A stretch of 64,000 nucleotides of DNA from Paenibacillus lignilyticus (GTDB taxonomy: Bacteria > Bacillota > Bacilli > Paenibacillales > Paenibacillaceae): positions 493,458 through 557,457 of the forward strand of contig NZ_JAGKSP010000003.1 of the NCBI RefSeq assembly GCF_017942085.1, in the 5' to 3' direction. Within the stretch, counting starts at the first letter, position 1. Each line of letters opens with the position of its first letter. This document shows, one piece after another, positions 9,538-18,196 of the stretch. A program made the translations under genes and the position numbers. The notes beneath the pieces were generated by a model. The model saw only the letters and a program-made list of their open reading frames with translations. It was not told where the DNA came from and did no database searches.

Positions 9538-9551
9538 CAAACGTTTGTTCT
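9538..9551. promoter_or_regulatory. LexA box 1
   Basis: CAAACgtttGTTCT, a degenerate match to the Bacillus SOS box CGAAC-N4-GTTYG. It lies between the yneA promoter and its start codons. Confidence 0.6.
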
Positions 9552-9565
9552 ATTTGATAAACCTA

Positions 9566-9594
9566 GAATAACACGAACATTTGTTTGCGGTCAA
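9566..9594 (-). promoter_or_regulatory. promoter of yneA
   Basis: On the minus strand TTGACC (9589-9594), a 17-base spacer, then TTATTC (9566-9571). LexA box 2 fills the spacer, as expected for repression. Confidence 0.65.
9574..9587. promoter_or_regulatory. LexA box 2
   Basis: CGAACatttGTTTG, a good match to the Bacillus SOS box, located between -35 and -10 of yneA. Confidence 0.85.
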
Positions 9595-9602
9595 GCATTT
9601 TT

Positions 9603-9616
9603 GGAACATTTGTTCG
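9603..9616. promoter_or_regulatory. LexA box 3
   Basis: GGAACatttGTTCG, one mismatch in the outer position of the first half-site. It lies upstream of both promoters. Confidence 0.75.
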
Positions 9617-9626
9617 TAAAAATATG

Positions 9627-9640
9627 CGAACCTGTGTTTC
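9627..9640. promoter_or_regulatory. LexA box 4
   Basis: CGAACctgtGTTTC, one outer mismatch in the second half-site. It lies upstream of the lexA -35. Confidence 0.75.
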
Positions 9641-9641
9641 T

Positions 9642-9655
9642 CGAACTTATGTTTG
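9642..9655. promoter_or_regulatory. LexA box 5
   Basis: CGAACttatGTTTG, a good match, overlapping the lexA -35 element. Confidence 0.85.
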
Positions 9656-9681
9656 TACGAACTCGGGTTCTGTGTTATAAT
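9653..9681 (+). promoter_or_regulatory. promoter of lexA
   Basis: TTGTAC (9653-9658), a 17-base spacer and a perfect TATAAT (9676-9681). LexA boxes 5 and 6 cover the -35 and the spacer, which implies autorepression. Confidence 0.85.
9658..9671. promoter_or_regulatory. LexA box 6
   Basis: CGAACtcggGTTCT, one outer mismatch, lying in the lexA promoter spacer. Confidence 0.75.
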
Positions 9682-9712
9682 TTGACACAAATGAAACTTT
9701 GGAGTGATTCCG

Positions 9713-10333
9713 GTGTCGAAACTTTCAAACCGCCAGCAGGCGATACTAGAATTCATTAAGACGGAAGTCCGCGAGAAAGGTTATCCGCCTTCCGTTCGCG
9801 AGATCGGTGAAGCGGTTGGACTCGCTTCCAGCTCAACTGTCCACGGCCATCTTGATCGCCTGGAGAAGAAAGGACTTATTCGCCGCGACCCGACTAAACC
9901 TCGTGCAATTGAGATTTTGGACGGCGAAGACAACGAGATTCCATTCCCACTCTCCATTGCTAAGGTTCCAGTAGTAGGTAAAGTAACCGCCGGTGTACCG
10001 ATTACCGCAACAGAGAATATCGAAGATTACTTCCCCCTTCCGGCTGACAAGGTTGGCGACCACACCGTCTTCATCCTTAACGTTGTTGGAGAAAGTATGA
10101 TCGAAGCAGGCATTCATAACGGCGATTACGTCATTGTCCGCCAACAGCAAACCGCTTCCAACGGCGATATCGTCGTAGCGATGACAGAAGAAGACGAAGC
10201 TACGGTGAAGACCTTCTACAAGGAGAAGGATCATATCCGTCTTCAACCGGAGAACTCCACGATGGAACCGATTCGTCTGCGCAACGTCTCCATTCTCGGC
10301 AAAGTCATCGGACTTTTCCGCGACATCCATTAA
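9713..10333 (+). CDS. lexA: SOS transcriptional repressor LexA
   Basis: A 206-residue LexA. The N-terminal winged helix-turn-helix covers residues 1-70 ([21 protein letters not shown] is the recognition region). The self-cleavage site is the Ala-Gly in VTAGVP near residue 91. The catalytic dyad is the Ser in GESMIEAG (about residue 127) and the Lys in TVKTFY (about residue 165). Upon DNA damage, RecA filaments stimulate cleavage and derepress the regulon. The start is GTG at 9713, placed 8 bases after GGAG; the frame also opens at GTG 9704, inside the ribosome binding site. Expression should be autoregulated through the boxes upstream, shared with the divergent yneA. Confidence 0.97.
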   Translation: MSKLSNRQQAILEFIKTEVREKGYPPSVREIGEAVGLASSSTVHGHLDRLEKKGLIRRDPTKPRAIEILDGEDNEIPFPLSIAKVPVVGKVTAGVPITATENIEDYFPLPADKVGDHTVFILNVVGESMIEAGIHNGDYVIVRQQQTASNGDIVVAMTEEDEATVKTFYKEKDHIRLQPENSTMEPIRLRNVSILGKVIGLFRDIH

Positions 10334-10344
10334 TTAACGAATCT

Positions 10345-10391
10345 AAGGGGCATATTCAATCGCTGCAGCAGCGATTAAATATGCCCCTTTT
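10345..10391 (+). terminator. terminator after lexA
   Basis: Long stem with outer arms AAGGGGCATATT and its near-complement, an inner stem AATCGCTG, then TTTT. It lies 12 bases past the lexA stop. Confidence 0.85.
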
Positions 10392-10429
10392 CTGTCATCC
10401 GCCACGCAGATGTACCTTCATGATGTCAG

Positions 10430-11011
10430 CTAACCTACGATTTCTCGGAATAACAAATGACGATAGGTGAATTTACTGCTCTTGTACTTGAAGCTCAAAG
10501 CTATGCCCGAGAAATCAATCGTAATCGATTTAAGTGCATATGCCGTTACTTTTTGTCGAATTAACGTTGCCAGACGTGTTCGATTGTTGTTGTTCACGGC
10601 TGCTGCAACAGCGGCAGCATAGGATGAAGAAGCTCTAAGCGCTTTATAGAAAGGCAGTACTGCTCTTGCGATAGCTCTATGAATCGGGGTTGAGAATGTG
10701 AATTGGGTTGTTCCGGGCGGAATCGTCGTTCCGATGGAATATTGAAAGATCGGTTCAGGGAACTCGAAATCGAAGAAATAGCCAATGGCATTCGTAGAGA
10801 ACCCATTTAGCTTGGCAGATGGCGCTACCGACTTAAACAGAGCGGATAACGTATCTAGATCCGCACTACGAATAGCTTTAGACCATTTCAATGCATAGGT
10901 ATAATTCAGTACGATCTTCCTAAAGAATGGCACCATCGTTGCTGCTACATGGGATAATATCGCCCCGGTAAGTCTAAACTGCTTCTCCGTACTTGCTGCT
11001 TGCTTCTTCAC
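10430..11011 (-). CDS. hypothetical protein, unknown function
   Basis: I do not recognise this 193-residue protein. It starts at GTG 11011, eight bases after a strong AAGGAGG; an ATG seven residues upstream has no ribosome binding site. There is no signal peptide or clear membrane segment. The sequence is basic and Ala/Ser/Thr-rich, with a central aromatic, Pro-containing stretch (YFFDFEFPEPIFQYS) and two runs of small residues (AAAVAAAVNNNN). It is a stand-alone gene convergent with lexA and followed by glnA on its 5' side. A spore or surface role would be a guess only. Confidence 0.6.
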   Translation of the reverse strand: MKKQAASTEKQFRLTGAILSHVAATMVPFFRKIVLNYTYALKWSKAIRSADLDTLSALFKSVAPSAKLNGFSTNAIGYFFDFEFPEPIFQYSIGTTIPPGTTQFTFSTPIHRAIARAVLPFYKALRASSSYAAAVAAAVNNNNRTRLATLIRQKVTAYALKSITIDFSGIALSFKYKSSKFTYRHLLFREIVG

Positions 11012-11103
11012 ATAGGCTGCCTCCTTCATGAATGGCTATTGTGGCATACTATGCGGAAATAAAGGTACAAGTGCGGATACCCCCCATCCAAGGACAAACA
11101 AAA

Positions 11104-11136
11104 AAAACCCTTAATGCCAAACGGCATCAAGGGTTT
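11104..11136 (-). terminator. terminator after glnA
   Basis: Stem AAACCCTTGATGCC with its complement around a four-base loop, followed on the minus strand by seven or more T residues. It lies just past the glnA stop. Confidence 0.88.
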
Positions 11137-11144
11137 CGTCGGTT

Positions 11145-12473
11145 CTAGTAGAGCGTCAAGTACTGATCGCGTTCCCACTCGTGGATTTGCGTGCGGTACA
11201 TGTCCCACTCGATTTCTTTCAGTTCATAGAAGTGAGCAAGCGCGTGATCGCCAAGCGCTTCACAAATGACTTCGCTGCGAAGCAGCTCCGTCAATGCTTC
11301 TTTCAGGTCATCCGGCAAGGTAGGAATGCCCTCTTCGATACGCTCCTCATCCGTCATCACGTAGATGTTACGGTCAGTCGGAGCCGGCAGCGGAGTTTTG
11401 TTGCGGATACCGTCAAGGCCTGCTTTAAGCATAACAGCAAGAGCCAGGTATGGATTAGCCGCTGGGTCTGGGCTGCGGACTTCGATCCGTGTGCTTAGAC
11501 CGCGCGAGGCAGGAATACGAATCATCGGGCTGCGGTTACTCGCGGACCATGCTACATAGCAAGGTGCCTCATAACCCGGAACCAGACGCTTGTACGAGTT
11601 TACGGTAGGGTTCGTAATCGCTGAGAAAGCACGTGCATGGTTCAGTACACCGGCCATGTAATAACGAGCTATTTGGCTAAGTCCAAGCTTGTCGCTCTCA
11701 TCGTAGAACGCGTTCACGTTGCCGCGGAACAACGACTGGTGACAGTGCATACCGGAACCATTTACACCGAATAGCGGTTTAGGCATGAACGAAGCATGCA
11801 GTCCGTGCTGGCGTGCAATGGTTTTTACAACGAGCTTGAACGTTTGGATTTGATCGGCTGCTTTAATCGCATCCGCGTATTTGAAGTCGATTTCGTGCTG
11901 ACCCGGAGCTACCTCATGGTGAGAAGCTTCGATTTCGAAGCCCATTTCTTCCAAGGTCAATACGATTTCACGGCGGCAGTTTTCACCAAGGTCCATCGGA
12001 GCAAGGTCGAAGTATCCGCCTTGATCGTTAAGTTCTGTAGTCGGATTGCCTTTCTCATCTGTTTTGAATAGGAAAAATTCCGGTTCTGGTCCAACGTTCA
12101 TCGCAGTAAAGCCAAGCTCTTCCGCTTCTTTCAGAACGCGCTTCAGGATGCCGCGCGGATCGCCGGCAAACGGTGTGCCGTCAGGCATATATACATCACA
12201 GATCAGACGGGCAATACGATCTTCCGCAACCCATGGGAATACAACCCATGTATCAAGGTCCGGATAGAGGTACATGTCGGATTCTTCAATCCGCACATAA
12301 CCTTCGATGGACGAGCCGTCGAACATCATTTTGTTATCGAGTGCCTTTTCCAGCTGACTTACCGGAATTTCGACGTTCTTGATCGTTCCCAGCAAATCGG
12401 TGAACTGAAGACGAATAAACCGGACATTCTGTTCTTTGCAAATACGTCTGATGTCATCCTTGTTGTAGCTCAC
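11145..12473 (-). CDS. glnA: glutamine synthetase, type I
   Basis: A 442-residue ATP-dependent glutamate-ammonia ligase. It shows the N-terminal GS beta-grasp region ([11 protein letters not shown]), the DGSSIEGY latch region, the ATP and glutamate binding motifs [10 protein letters not shown] and [17 protein letters not shown], and the R/E-rich C-terminal motif RIEVRSPD. The length and absence of an adenylylation-loop extension fit the GSI-alpha form of Firmicutes, which is feedback-inhibited and acts as corepressor partner of GlnR. It lies 33 bases downstream of glnR and is probably cotranscribed as glnRA. Confidence 0.97.
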   Translation of the reverse strand: MSYNKDDIRRICKEQNVRFIRLQFTDLLGTIKNVEIPVSQLEKALDNKMMFDGSSIEGYVRIEESDMYLYPDLDTWVVFPWVAEDRIARLICDVYMPDGTPFAGDPRGILKRVLKEAEELGFTAMNVGPEPEFFLFKTDEKGNPTTELNDQGGYFDLAPMDLGENCRREIVLTLEEMGFEIEASHHEVAPGQHEIDFKYADAIKAADQIQTFKLVVKTIARQHGLHASFMPKPLFGVNGSGMHCHQSLFRGNVNAFYDESDKLGLSQIARYYMAGVLNHARAFSAITNPTVNSYKRLVPGYEAPCYVAWSASNRSPMIRIPASRGLSTRIEVRSPDPAANPYLALAVMLKAGLDGIRNKTPLPAPTDRNIYVMTDEERIEEGIPTLPDDLKEALTELLRSEVICEALGDHALAHFYELKEIEWDMYRTQIHEWERDQYLTLY

Positions 12474-12506
12474 AGAATCATCTCCTTAAAGGCTAGTTGG
12501 TTTTCC

Positions 12507-12917
12507 TTACTTTTTGTTATAGAAACGGGACAGCTGGCCTTGAATCATGGATGCTTTGCCAGGTCTCTTCTCTAGCAGCTGCTGCTTAAGCAATCGATGC
12601 AATTGCGCATCGGAAAGCTCGCGACGCTTTACTTCCGACAGCTCGCTGACGACGGTCGCGTCTTCGGACTCTTTGGATACAGGGTTCATCACTTGCTTAA
12701 TGCCCGCAATGTTAACGCCCTTCTCGATTAACGATTTAATCTCTAGCAGCCTCTCCACATCGTTGAACGAGAACAGCCGCTGGTTCCCAGACGTACGAGC
12801 GGGCACTATCAGTTCATGCTGCTCGTAGTAACGGATTTGCCTCGCGGTCAAGTCGGTCAACTTCATGACGATGCCGATCGGAAAAAGCGCCATATTTCTG
12901 CGTATTTCGTCACCCAT
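12507..12917 (-). CDS. glnR: MerR-family nitrogen repressor GlnR
   Basis: 136 residues with an N-terminal MerR winged-helix (LTARQIRYYEQHELIVPARTSG, about residues 22-43) and a short Gln/Lys-rich C-terminal tail (KQQLLEKRPG) that, in the GlnR/TnrA family, senses feedback-inhibited glutamine synthetase. GlnR represses glnRA under nitrogen excess. GGAAGG precedes the ATG by 10 bases. The gene order ynbB-glnR-glnA is the same as in B. subtilis. I did not find a convincing GlnR box in the short upstream region. Confidence 0.95.
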   Translation of the reverse strand: MGDEIRRNMALFPIGIVMKLTDLTARQIRYYEQHELIVPARTSGNQRLFSFNDVERLLEIKSLIEKGVNIAGIKQVMNPVSKESEDATVVSELSEVKRRELSDAQLHRLLKQQLLEKRPGKASMIQGQLSRFYNKK

Positions 12918-12953
12918 GTCGCATCAACCTTCCAGTTTCTGATATATGCTACC

Positions 12954-12982
12954 ATTGTACCGCTGTGCCAAAAACGTGTCAA
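12954..12982 (-). promoter_or_regulatory. promoter of glnRA
   Basis: On the minus strand a perfect TTGACA (12977-12982), a 17-base spacer and TACAAT (12954-12959). The -35 overlaps the last bases of ynbB. Confidence 0.8.
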
Positions 12983-14265
12983 GTCGTGTGAGGTTTAATT
13001 ACAACCAACTCGCGTTCAGCCAGTACCGTTAAAGCATTCAGAACACCGTATTTGACGTGCGCGTAAGTAAGTCCGCCTTGCATATAAGCGATGTACGGTT
13101 CCCGGATCGGAGCGTCAGCTGACAGCTCCAAACTGCCCCCTTGCATGAAGGTTCCGGCAGCCATAATAACAGGGTGTTCATAGCCGGGCATGTCCCATGG
13201 TTCAGGCACCACATGAGCGTCAACCGCCGATGCTTTCTGCACGCCCTGCACGAAAGCAATCAGCTGCTCCGCTCGCTCGAAGCGAATCGCTTGGATCAAA
13301 TCCGTGCGCGGCGCATCGAAACGCGGATTGCTTTCGAAGCCGAGCAGCTCGAACATGGCTGCGCCGAAGACGCTTCCCTTGAGCGCTTGTCCGACCAAAT
13401 GCGGAGCCAGGAACAAGCCCTGGTACATCGCACGAAGCGTTCCAAGCGTAGCTCCCACCTCTCCGCCGATTCCCGGTGCCGTCAGTCTGAACGAGGTCAG
13501 TTCAACGGCCTTCTTCGTACCGGCCACGTATCCGCCCGTTGGAGCAATGCCCCCGCCGGGATTCTTGATCAGCGAACCCGCCATTAGATCAACGCCAACT
13601 TCCGTCGGTTCCAGTTCTTCGGTAAACTCGCCGTAACAGTTATCTACGAAGACGTACACATCGGGTTTCAATGCCTTCACCTTTTTAACCATCTCACCGA
13701 TTTCCGCAACCGTGTAAGAAGCTCGCCAGTCGTAACCGCGCGAGCGCTGAATGCCAATGACTTTAGTCCGCTCTGTGATTCGTGCTGCAACTGTCTCCCA
13801 ATCGATAGAACCGTCAGCCAGTGGAGCAACTTCGCCGTAGCCGATTCCGAAATCCTGCAAAGAGCCTTTCCCGTCACCGGGTTTACCGATGACTTTATGC
13901 AGCGTATCATACGGTTTACCCGTTATGTACAACAGATTGTCCCCAGGGCGAAGAAGCCCGAATAAGGCGCAGCTGATTGTATGCGTGCCGGATACGAAAT
14001 GCGGTCTGACAAGCGCCGCTTCCGCCCCCATAACGTCTGCATACACCAGATCCAGCACTTCGCGACCGCGATCGTTATAGCCATATCCCGTCGACCCGTT
14101 AAAATGATAATCGCTGACGCGGTGCTTCTGGAAAGCATCAATAACTTTCCATTGATTGCGTTCACTGATTCCATCGATTGAACGAAAAACAGGGGCGGCC
14201 TGCATTTCTGCAGCCTCCGCCCACTTCGTTAACTCCAGCCATTGTTCACTCTCTTGCTGTTTCAC
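12979..14265 (-). CDS. ynbB: PLP-dependent enzyme, YnbB (methionine gamma-lyase-like) family
   Basis: A 428-residue protein of the fold-type I PLP enzymes often annotated as methionine gamma-lyase family or aluminium resistance protein. Visible features are YGYNDRGRE, the FVSGTHTISCALFGLL substrate region, VDNCYGEF (cofactor Asp) and the probable PLP lysine in GSLIKNPGGG near residue 240. It differs from classical Cys/Met-metabolism enzymes in lacking their conserved C-terminal motifs, so the reaction is unknown. It lies between hflX and glnR, as in B. subtilis (ynbA-ynbB-glnR-glnA). Confidence 0.88.
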   Translation of the reverse strand: MKQQESEQWLELTKWAEAAEMQAAPVFRSIDGISERNQWKVIDAFQKHRVSDYHFNGSTGYGYNDRGREVLDLVYADVMGAEAALVRPHFVSGTHTISCALFGLLRPGDNLLYITGKPYDTLHKVIGKPGDGKGSLQDFGIGYGEVAPLADGSIDWETVAARITERTKVIGIQRSRGYDWRASYTVAEIGEMVKKVKALKPDVYVFVDNCYGEFTEELEPTEVGVDLMAGSLIKNPGGGIAPTGGYVAGTKKAVELTSFRLTAPGIGGEVGATLGTLRAMYQGLFLAPHLVGQALKGSVFGAAMFELLGFESNPRFDAPRTDLIQAIRFERAEQLIAFVQGVQKASAVDAHVVPEPWDMPGYEHPVIMAAGTFMQGGSLELSADAPIREPYIAYMQGGLTYAHVKYGVLNALTVLAERELVVIKPHTT

Positions 14266-14307
14266 TTTCCTCTGTCTCTCCTCATGAATCTCAACTTTAT
14301 CGTATCG

Positions 14308-15600
14308 TTACACTTGCTCCGCATAGGCAGCAAGCCGATGTCCATGTACTTTAAAATCTTGTTTGTTCAGTTCTACCGTCAGTTTAATGATGTCGCCGTC
14401 AACCGCTTGCTCAATAACGTCACCTGTGCGGTAAGCTAACGCGATCAGATCGCCTCGATCAGCCGGCACATGGAATACACGCGTATCTCCGCTAAGCTTA
14501 TCCTGAACGGTTTGCAGCAAGCGCTGCAGATCATCCTTATTGAACGCGCTCATGACCAGCGTATCTTGACCGCCTGCACGCAGGAACTGATGATCGTCAC
14601 CGATGCACATATCGATCTTGTTATAGACCATAATTGTCGGTTTGCCGTCTGCGCCAAGTTCACGCATGATGTTGTTCACGACCGAAATCTGTTCCTCGCG
14701 CATTTCAGATGCGCTGTCAATGACATGAAGCACCAAATCCGCTTCGCATACCTCTTCCAGTGTTGCCCGGAATGCCGCAACCAAATCATGAGGAAGATTC
14801 TGGATAAATCCTACCGTATCCGTCAACACCACTTCTTTGCCGCTCGGAAGCTCCAAGTTCCGGGAGGTAGGGTCAAGCGTAGCGAACAGTTGGTTCTCCA
14901 CATACACGTCAGCCTGCGTCAACTCCCGCAACAACGTCGATTTACCCGCATTCGTATAGCCTACTAAGGCAACCTGCTGCACGCCCGACTTCCGTCTGCG
15001 CTCACGATGAAGGGTTCGGTGTTTCACAACCTCATCCAGGACGTTCTTCAGATCGGAAATCCGATCCCGGATATGGCGACGATCGGTTTCAAGCTTGGAC
15101 TCACCGGGTCCTCGCGTCCCGATACCGCCGCCAAGCCGCGACAAATTCTTGCCGTGGCCGGACAGCCGCGGTAGCAAATAGCTCAGCTGTGCGAGCTCAA
15201 CTTGAATAATGCCTTCACGCGTCTTGGCACGCTGAGCGAAGATATCGAGGATGAGCTGCGTCCGGTCGATGATTTTCAAATCCAACGCTTCCTCGAGATT
15301 GCGAACCTGCGCGCCGGAGAGCTCTTGATCGAAGATTGCCGTCGTTGCACCAAGTTCATCCGACATCGCCCTTAGTTCCTCGACTTTGCCTTTGCCGATA
15401 AACCACTTGGTATCGACTTTTTCTTTGTTCTGCGTCATGGACGCGAGCACTTCGACGCCTGCTGTTTCGGCCAAGCTCACAAGCTCCTGCAGAGATAGCT
15501 CGGGATCGCTTGAGCCCCGTTTAATATTAGGCGTCACTAGGCTGACGAGTATCGCTCGGTCCTGTAAATCCGTATCGGTATCATAGGTTGATTGCCGCAT
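14308..15600 (-). CDS. hflX: ribosome-associated GTPase HflX
   Basis: 430 residues. The N-terminal HflX domain (residues 1-190, with VDTKWFIGKGKVEEL and the glycine-rich LGGGIGTRGPGESKLE linker) precedes the G domain, with G1 GYTNAGKST (about residue 212), G3 DTVGF and G4 NKID. HflX splits stalled or hibernating ribosomes and is linked to heat stress. The length matches the long Firmicute form. It lies 32 bases downstream of spoVK and 42 upstream of ynbB, so the three probably form one transcript. Confidence 0.95.
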   Translation of the reverse strand: MRQSTYDTDTDLQDRAILVSLVTPNIKRGSSDPELSLQELVSLAETAGVEVLASMTQNKEKVDTKWFIGKGKVEELRAMSDELGATTAIFDQELSGAQVRNLEEALDLKIIDRTQLILDIFAQRAKTREGIIQVELAQLSYLLPRLSGHGKNLSRLGGGIGTRGPGESKLETDRRHIRDRISDLKNVLDEVVKHRTLHRERRRKSGVQQVALVGYTNAGKSTLLRELTQADVYVENQLFATLDPTSRNLELPSGKEVVLTDTVGFIQNLPHDLVAAFRATLEEVCEADLVLHVIDSASEMREEQISVVNNIMRELGADGKPTIMVYNKIDMCIGDDHQFLRAGGQDTLVMSAFNKDDLQRLLQTVQDKLSGDTRVFHVPADRGDLIALAYRTGDVIEQAVDGDIIKLTVELNKQDFKVHGHRLAAYAEQV

Positions 15601-15631
15601 GGGTTAATTGCCACTCCTTCATACTTGCCGG

Positions 15632-16624
15632 TTACTTTTCCCACTTCAGATCTTCCGGCCGAACTGCCATCAGCTCTTGTTTTCCCGGTGATCCGGTAGG
15701 ATATTGATTCAATAAACGCACCGCTTGGTGCCGAAATGCCTTCTCGATCACGTTGCGCACATAACGAGCATTGCTGAACGCAAACATCGTCATCGTTTTC
15801 TCCTGCATGAGATGCTGTCGCAGCTTGAATACGGATTGCGGCATCAGGGTGTAATCCCGATCCTTCGCCATCAGCTCCGCAATCTGAATCAGTTGATCGA
15901 TGGAGTAGTCCGGGAAATCAATCTGGATGGGGAACCGAGATGGAAGCCCGGGATTAGTAAGGAGGAAATGCTCGATCTCTAGCGGATATCCGGCCAAAAT
16001 CAACACAAATTGATTCCGATGATCCTCCATGGCTTTAACCAGGGTATCGATCGCTTCTTTCCCAAAATCCTTCTCTCCGCCTCGAGCTAAGCTGTACGCT
16101 TCGTCCACAAATAACACGCCGCCCAGCGCCTTGCGCACCAAATCACGTGTTTTCTGCGCCGTATGCCCGATATATTCGCCGACTAGATCCGCCCGCTCCA
16201 CTTCGATCATATGCCCCTTAGAGAGCACGCCCATCTTGTTAAACAGCTTGGCAACGATTCTCGCAATCGAAGTTTTGCCTGTCCCCGGATTTCCCGTGAA
16301 AATCATATGATACACATGCGAACCGCCTGTCAATCCGGCATCAGAACGCATCCGGCTGATCTGCAATAGCGCATAGATTTCATAAATAAGCAGCTTTACA
16401 TTATCAAGCCCCACCATCGAATCAAGCTCACGGCCAATTTCGAGAAACGGATCATTGGCGGATAACGGTTTGGCAACCGCTACCGGCTCACTCTCCAGCG
16501 CTTGCGCCGAGCTGCTCGTGGATGCGTAAGACTCACTGCTGCGCAGCACCACATTGATCTGCCGCGAAGGTCTGCCGCTGCCGTTCCCTCCTGTTGATAC
16601 AACTCGTTCGTCCATCTGCTTCAT
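15632..16624 (-). CDS. spoVK: stage V sporulation protein K (AAA ATPase)
   Basis: About 330 residues of the CbxX/CfqX AAA family. It shows Walker A GNPGTGKT (near residue 112), Walker B GVLFVDEAYSL and the pore-region motif GEYIGHTAQKTRDLVRKA. The C-terminal lid includes FSNARYVRNVIEKA. The sequence agrees closely with B. subtilis SpoVK, which is needed for late spore maturation in the mother cell. The ATG at 16624 follows GGATAGGTG; a GTG one codon upstream is an alternative. The N-terminal 70 residues are low-complexity and Ser-rich, less conserved than the rest. Confidence 0.92.
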   Translation of the reverse strand: MKQMDERVVSTGGNGSGRPSRQINVVLRSSESYASTSSSAQALESEPVAVAKPLSANDPFLEIGRELDSMVGLDNVKLLIYEIYALLQISRMRSDAGLTGGSHVYHMIFTGNPGTGKTSIARIVAKLFNKMGVLSKGHMIEVERADLVGEYIGHTAQKTRDLVRKALGGVLFVDEAYSLARGGEKDFGKEAIDTLVKAMEDHRNQFVLILAGYPLEIEHFLLTNPGLPSRFPIQIDFPDYSIDQLIQIAELMAKDRDYTLMPQSVFKLRQHLMQEKTMTMFAFSNARYVRNVIEKAFRHQAVRLLNQYPTGSPGKQELMAVRPEDLKWEK

Positions 16625-16732
16625 CACCTATCCTTCGCTGAATCATCGGCATAAGCTGCACGTATAATCCATTGTATTCTAGTGAATTCAGCCATATTAA
16701 CAGTTTTCAAAGGAGCCTAGCCCCATTGATAT

Positions 16733-17413
16733 TTAGAACGAATTCGGCAGATTGACACCCATTCGGAGCAGCAATTCATCCATTTTCCACTTCGTAAAAG
16801 CCAGCACTTCACGAGATTGATTGAAAGCAACGGACAAAACTTGAGACTTCAGACCAAGCGCGGTCGTTGCTGCAGGGTAGTCCAAATATGAGGCGATATC
16901 AGCAGCTCTCGGCGCGTGAAAATCATGCGATACAATCAGCAGCTTCTCCCAGCCCCGTTTCTTCGCCAAGGGTTTGCTAAACAGCAAATTCTCATAGGTG
17001 CTTCGAGAATCTTCCTCCAGCACCATCCGTTCAGCCGGGACGCCTTTGGACACCAAGTAATTACGCATGCCTTCCGCTTCGGAAAGCGTAGACCCATTAT
17101 GATCATGTCCGCCGGACAGAATAAAATACTTCACGTTGCCCTGCTTGTACAATTGAAGCCCTAAATCGAGCCGCTCGCGCAGACCGGGGCTTGGCTGATC
17201 AGACCATAGCGCTGCACCCAGAATGACAGCCGCATCCGCTTTGGGGACAGGCTTAGGCATCTCATAGCTGTTGATGACCCATAGCAGATAAGCACACCAG
17301 AAAGCGCCTAAGGCCATGACCCAAGCGCAGATCCGCAGAAGGAGAAGGAACTTGTTCGACCGTTTGCGGGCACTGCGCTTATGAGGTCGTTTTGCAATGA
17401 CCGTTTGCTTCAT
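16733..17413 (-). CDS. YdcF/SanA-family (DUF218) membrane-anchored protein
   Basis: 226 residues: a very basic N-terminus, one membrane segment (about residues 25-45), then an extracytoplasmic DUF218 domain. Family motifs are ADAAVILGAALW, the GG-containing YFILSGGHDHNGSTLSEAEGM split over residues 115-135, LEEDSRSTYENL and IVSHDFHAPRA. DUF218 proteins of the SanA/ElyC type are tied to envelope integrity, but their reaction is unsettled. Its ATG overlaps the stop of the upstream DUF402 gene by four bases, so the two are translationally coupled. Confidence 0.85.
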   Translation of the reverse strand: MKQTVIAKRPHKRSARKRSNKFLLLLRICAWVMALGAFWCAYLLWVINSYEMPKPVPKADAAVILGAALWSDQPSPGLRERLDLGLQLYKQGNVKYFILSGGHDHNGSTLSEAEGMRNYLVSKGVPAERMVLEEDSRSTYENLLFSKPLAKKRGWEKLLIVSHDFHAPRAADIASYLDYPAATTALGLKSQVLSVAFNQSREVLAFTKWKMDELLLRMGVNLPNSF

Positions 17414-17964
17414 GATTCACTTAGCTCACCGTTCTGGGCAAGCGCCTTACGATGCTTCAGGCTCAGCGTGAAATAACGGAATCGACCGTTACGGATCGTG
17501 GATAAGAGTCGGCCTGCCGTCTTGCGTGCGAGCGCCGCATCTTTGTTCGTCACCGTACCTTGACTCACAGCTTCTTCCAGTTCGTCTTCATCAAGAAGGA
17601 ACACCTCGCCGCTTGGCAGCACGACAACATCCAGATACAAATCATCGAACCAAGGTACCTGCTGATCCGTCAGACCTTGTGTCTTGCAAATATCGATATA
17701 CCATTGAACGACCCGGTTCTTATCATCGAACATAGTCGTTACGACAAAATGTTCACCGCGAGGGAAATGCTGCATCCACAAATATCCGCGGTCAGCCAGG
17801 CATAATTTCCGCCCATTGTATTCTTTCCAAAGCGGTTCGCGCAATTCGTGAATGCGGTAGAACGTCACAAGTCCTTTAAACTCGTCTGCGTCCATCGCGA
17901 GGCACGTATAGCTTCTACGCAGGATGCGGCGCCAGTTGGCTCGGTCAGAAAATTTTCGTTTCAT
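17410..17964 (-). CDS. DUF402 domain protein (NtdP/FomD-like)
   Basis: A 184-residue cytoplasmic protein. The DUF402 core is clear: VVQWYIDICK, then FDDLYLDVVVLPSG and LLDEDELEEA, which supply the acidic metal-binding residues of the barrel. Relatives such as B. subtilis YgaC (NtdP) hydrolyse nucleoside tri- and diphosphates; whether this one does is not certain. The gene is followed immediately by the YdcF-family gene (ATGA overlap). The start ATG at 17964 follows a GGAAAGG-like sequence. Confidence 0.83.
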   Translation of the reverse strand: MKRKFSDRANWRRILRRSYTCLAMDADEFKGLVTFYRIHELREPLWKEYNGRKLCLADRGYLWMQHFPRGEHFVVTTMFDDKNRVVQWYIDICKTQGLTDQQVPWFDDLYLDVVVLPSGEVFLLDEDELEEAVSQGTVTNKDAALARKTAGRLLSTIRNGRFRYFTLSLKHRKALAQNGELSES

Positions 17965-18153
17965 ACGGAACGACCTTTCCGTTAGGATCGCGCCCTTAAG
18001 TTGCGGCGCAGAACGCGTACAACTGCACGACTGGTTCCTGTCTAAGTCTCATGCAGCAGGGTAGAATTACCTCATTAAAAAAAGCTTACCACAACTTACC
18101 GTCTATCTCCAGCGACCCGGGAAAATAAACCAAGCCCTCCTTGTCCAGGAACA

Positions 18154-18185
18154 AAAATAAGGAGAACAGCGCGGCTGCTCTCCTT
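18154..18185 (-). terminator. terminator after the cyclophilin gene
   Basis: Stem AAGGAGAGCAGC with a complement carrying one mismatch, followed on the minus strand by ATTTTTGT. It lies 12 bases past the stop. Confidence 0.8.
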
Positions 18186-18196
18186 GTGGAACTTCC

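Noticed and set aside
12918..12990. GlnR operator upstream of glnR
   Set aside because: A clear sigma-A promoter is present, but no convincing TGTNA-N7-TNACA palindrome was seen in this stretch.
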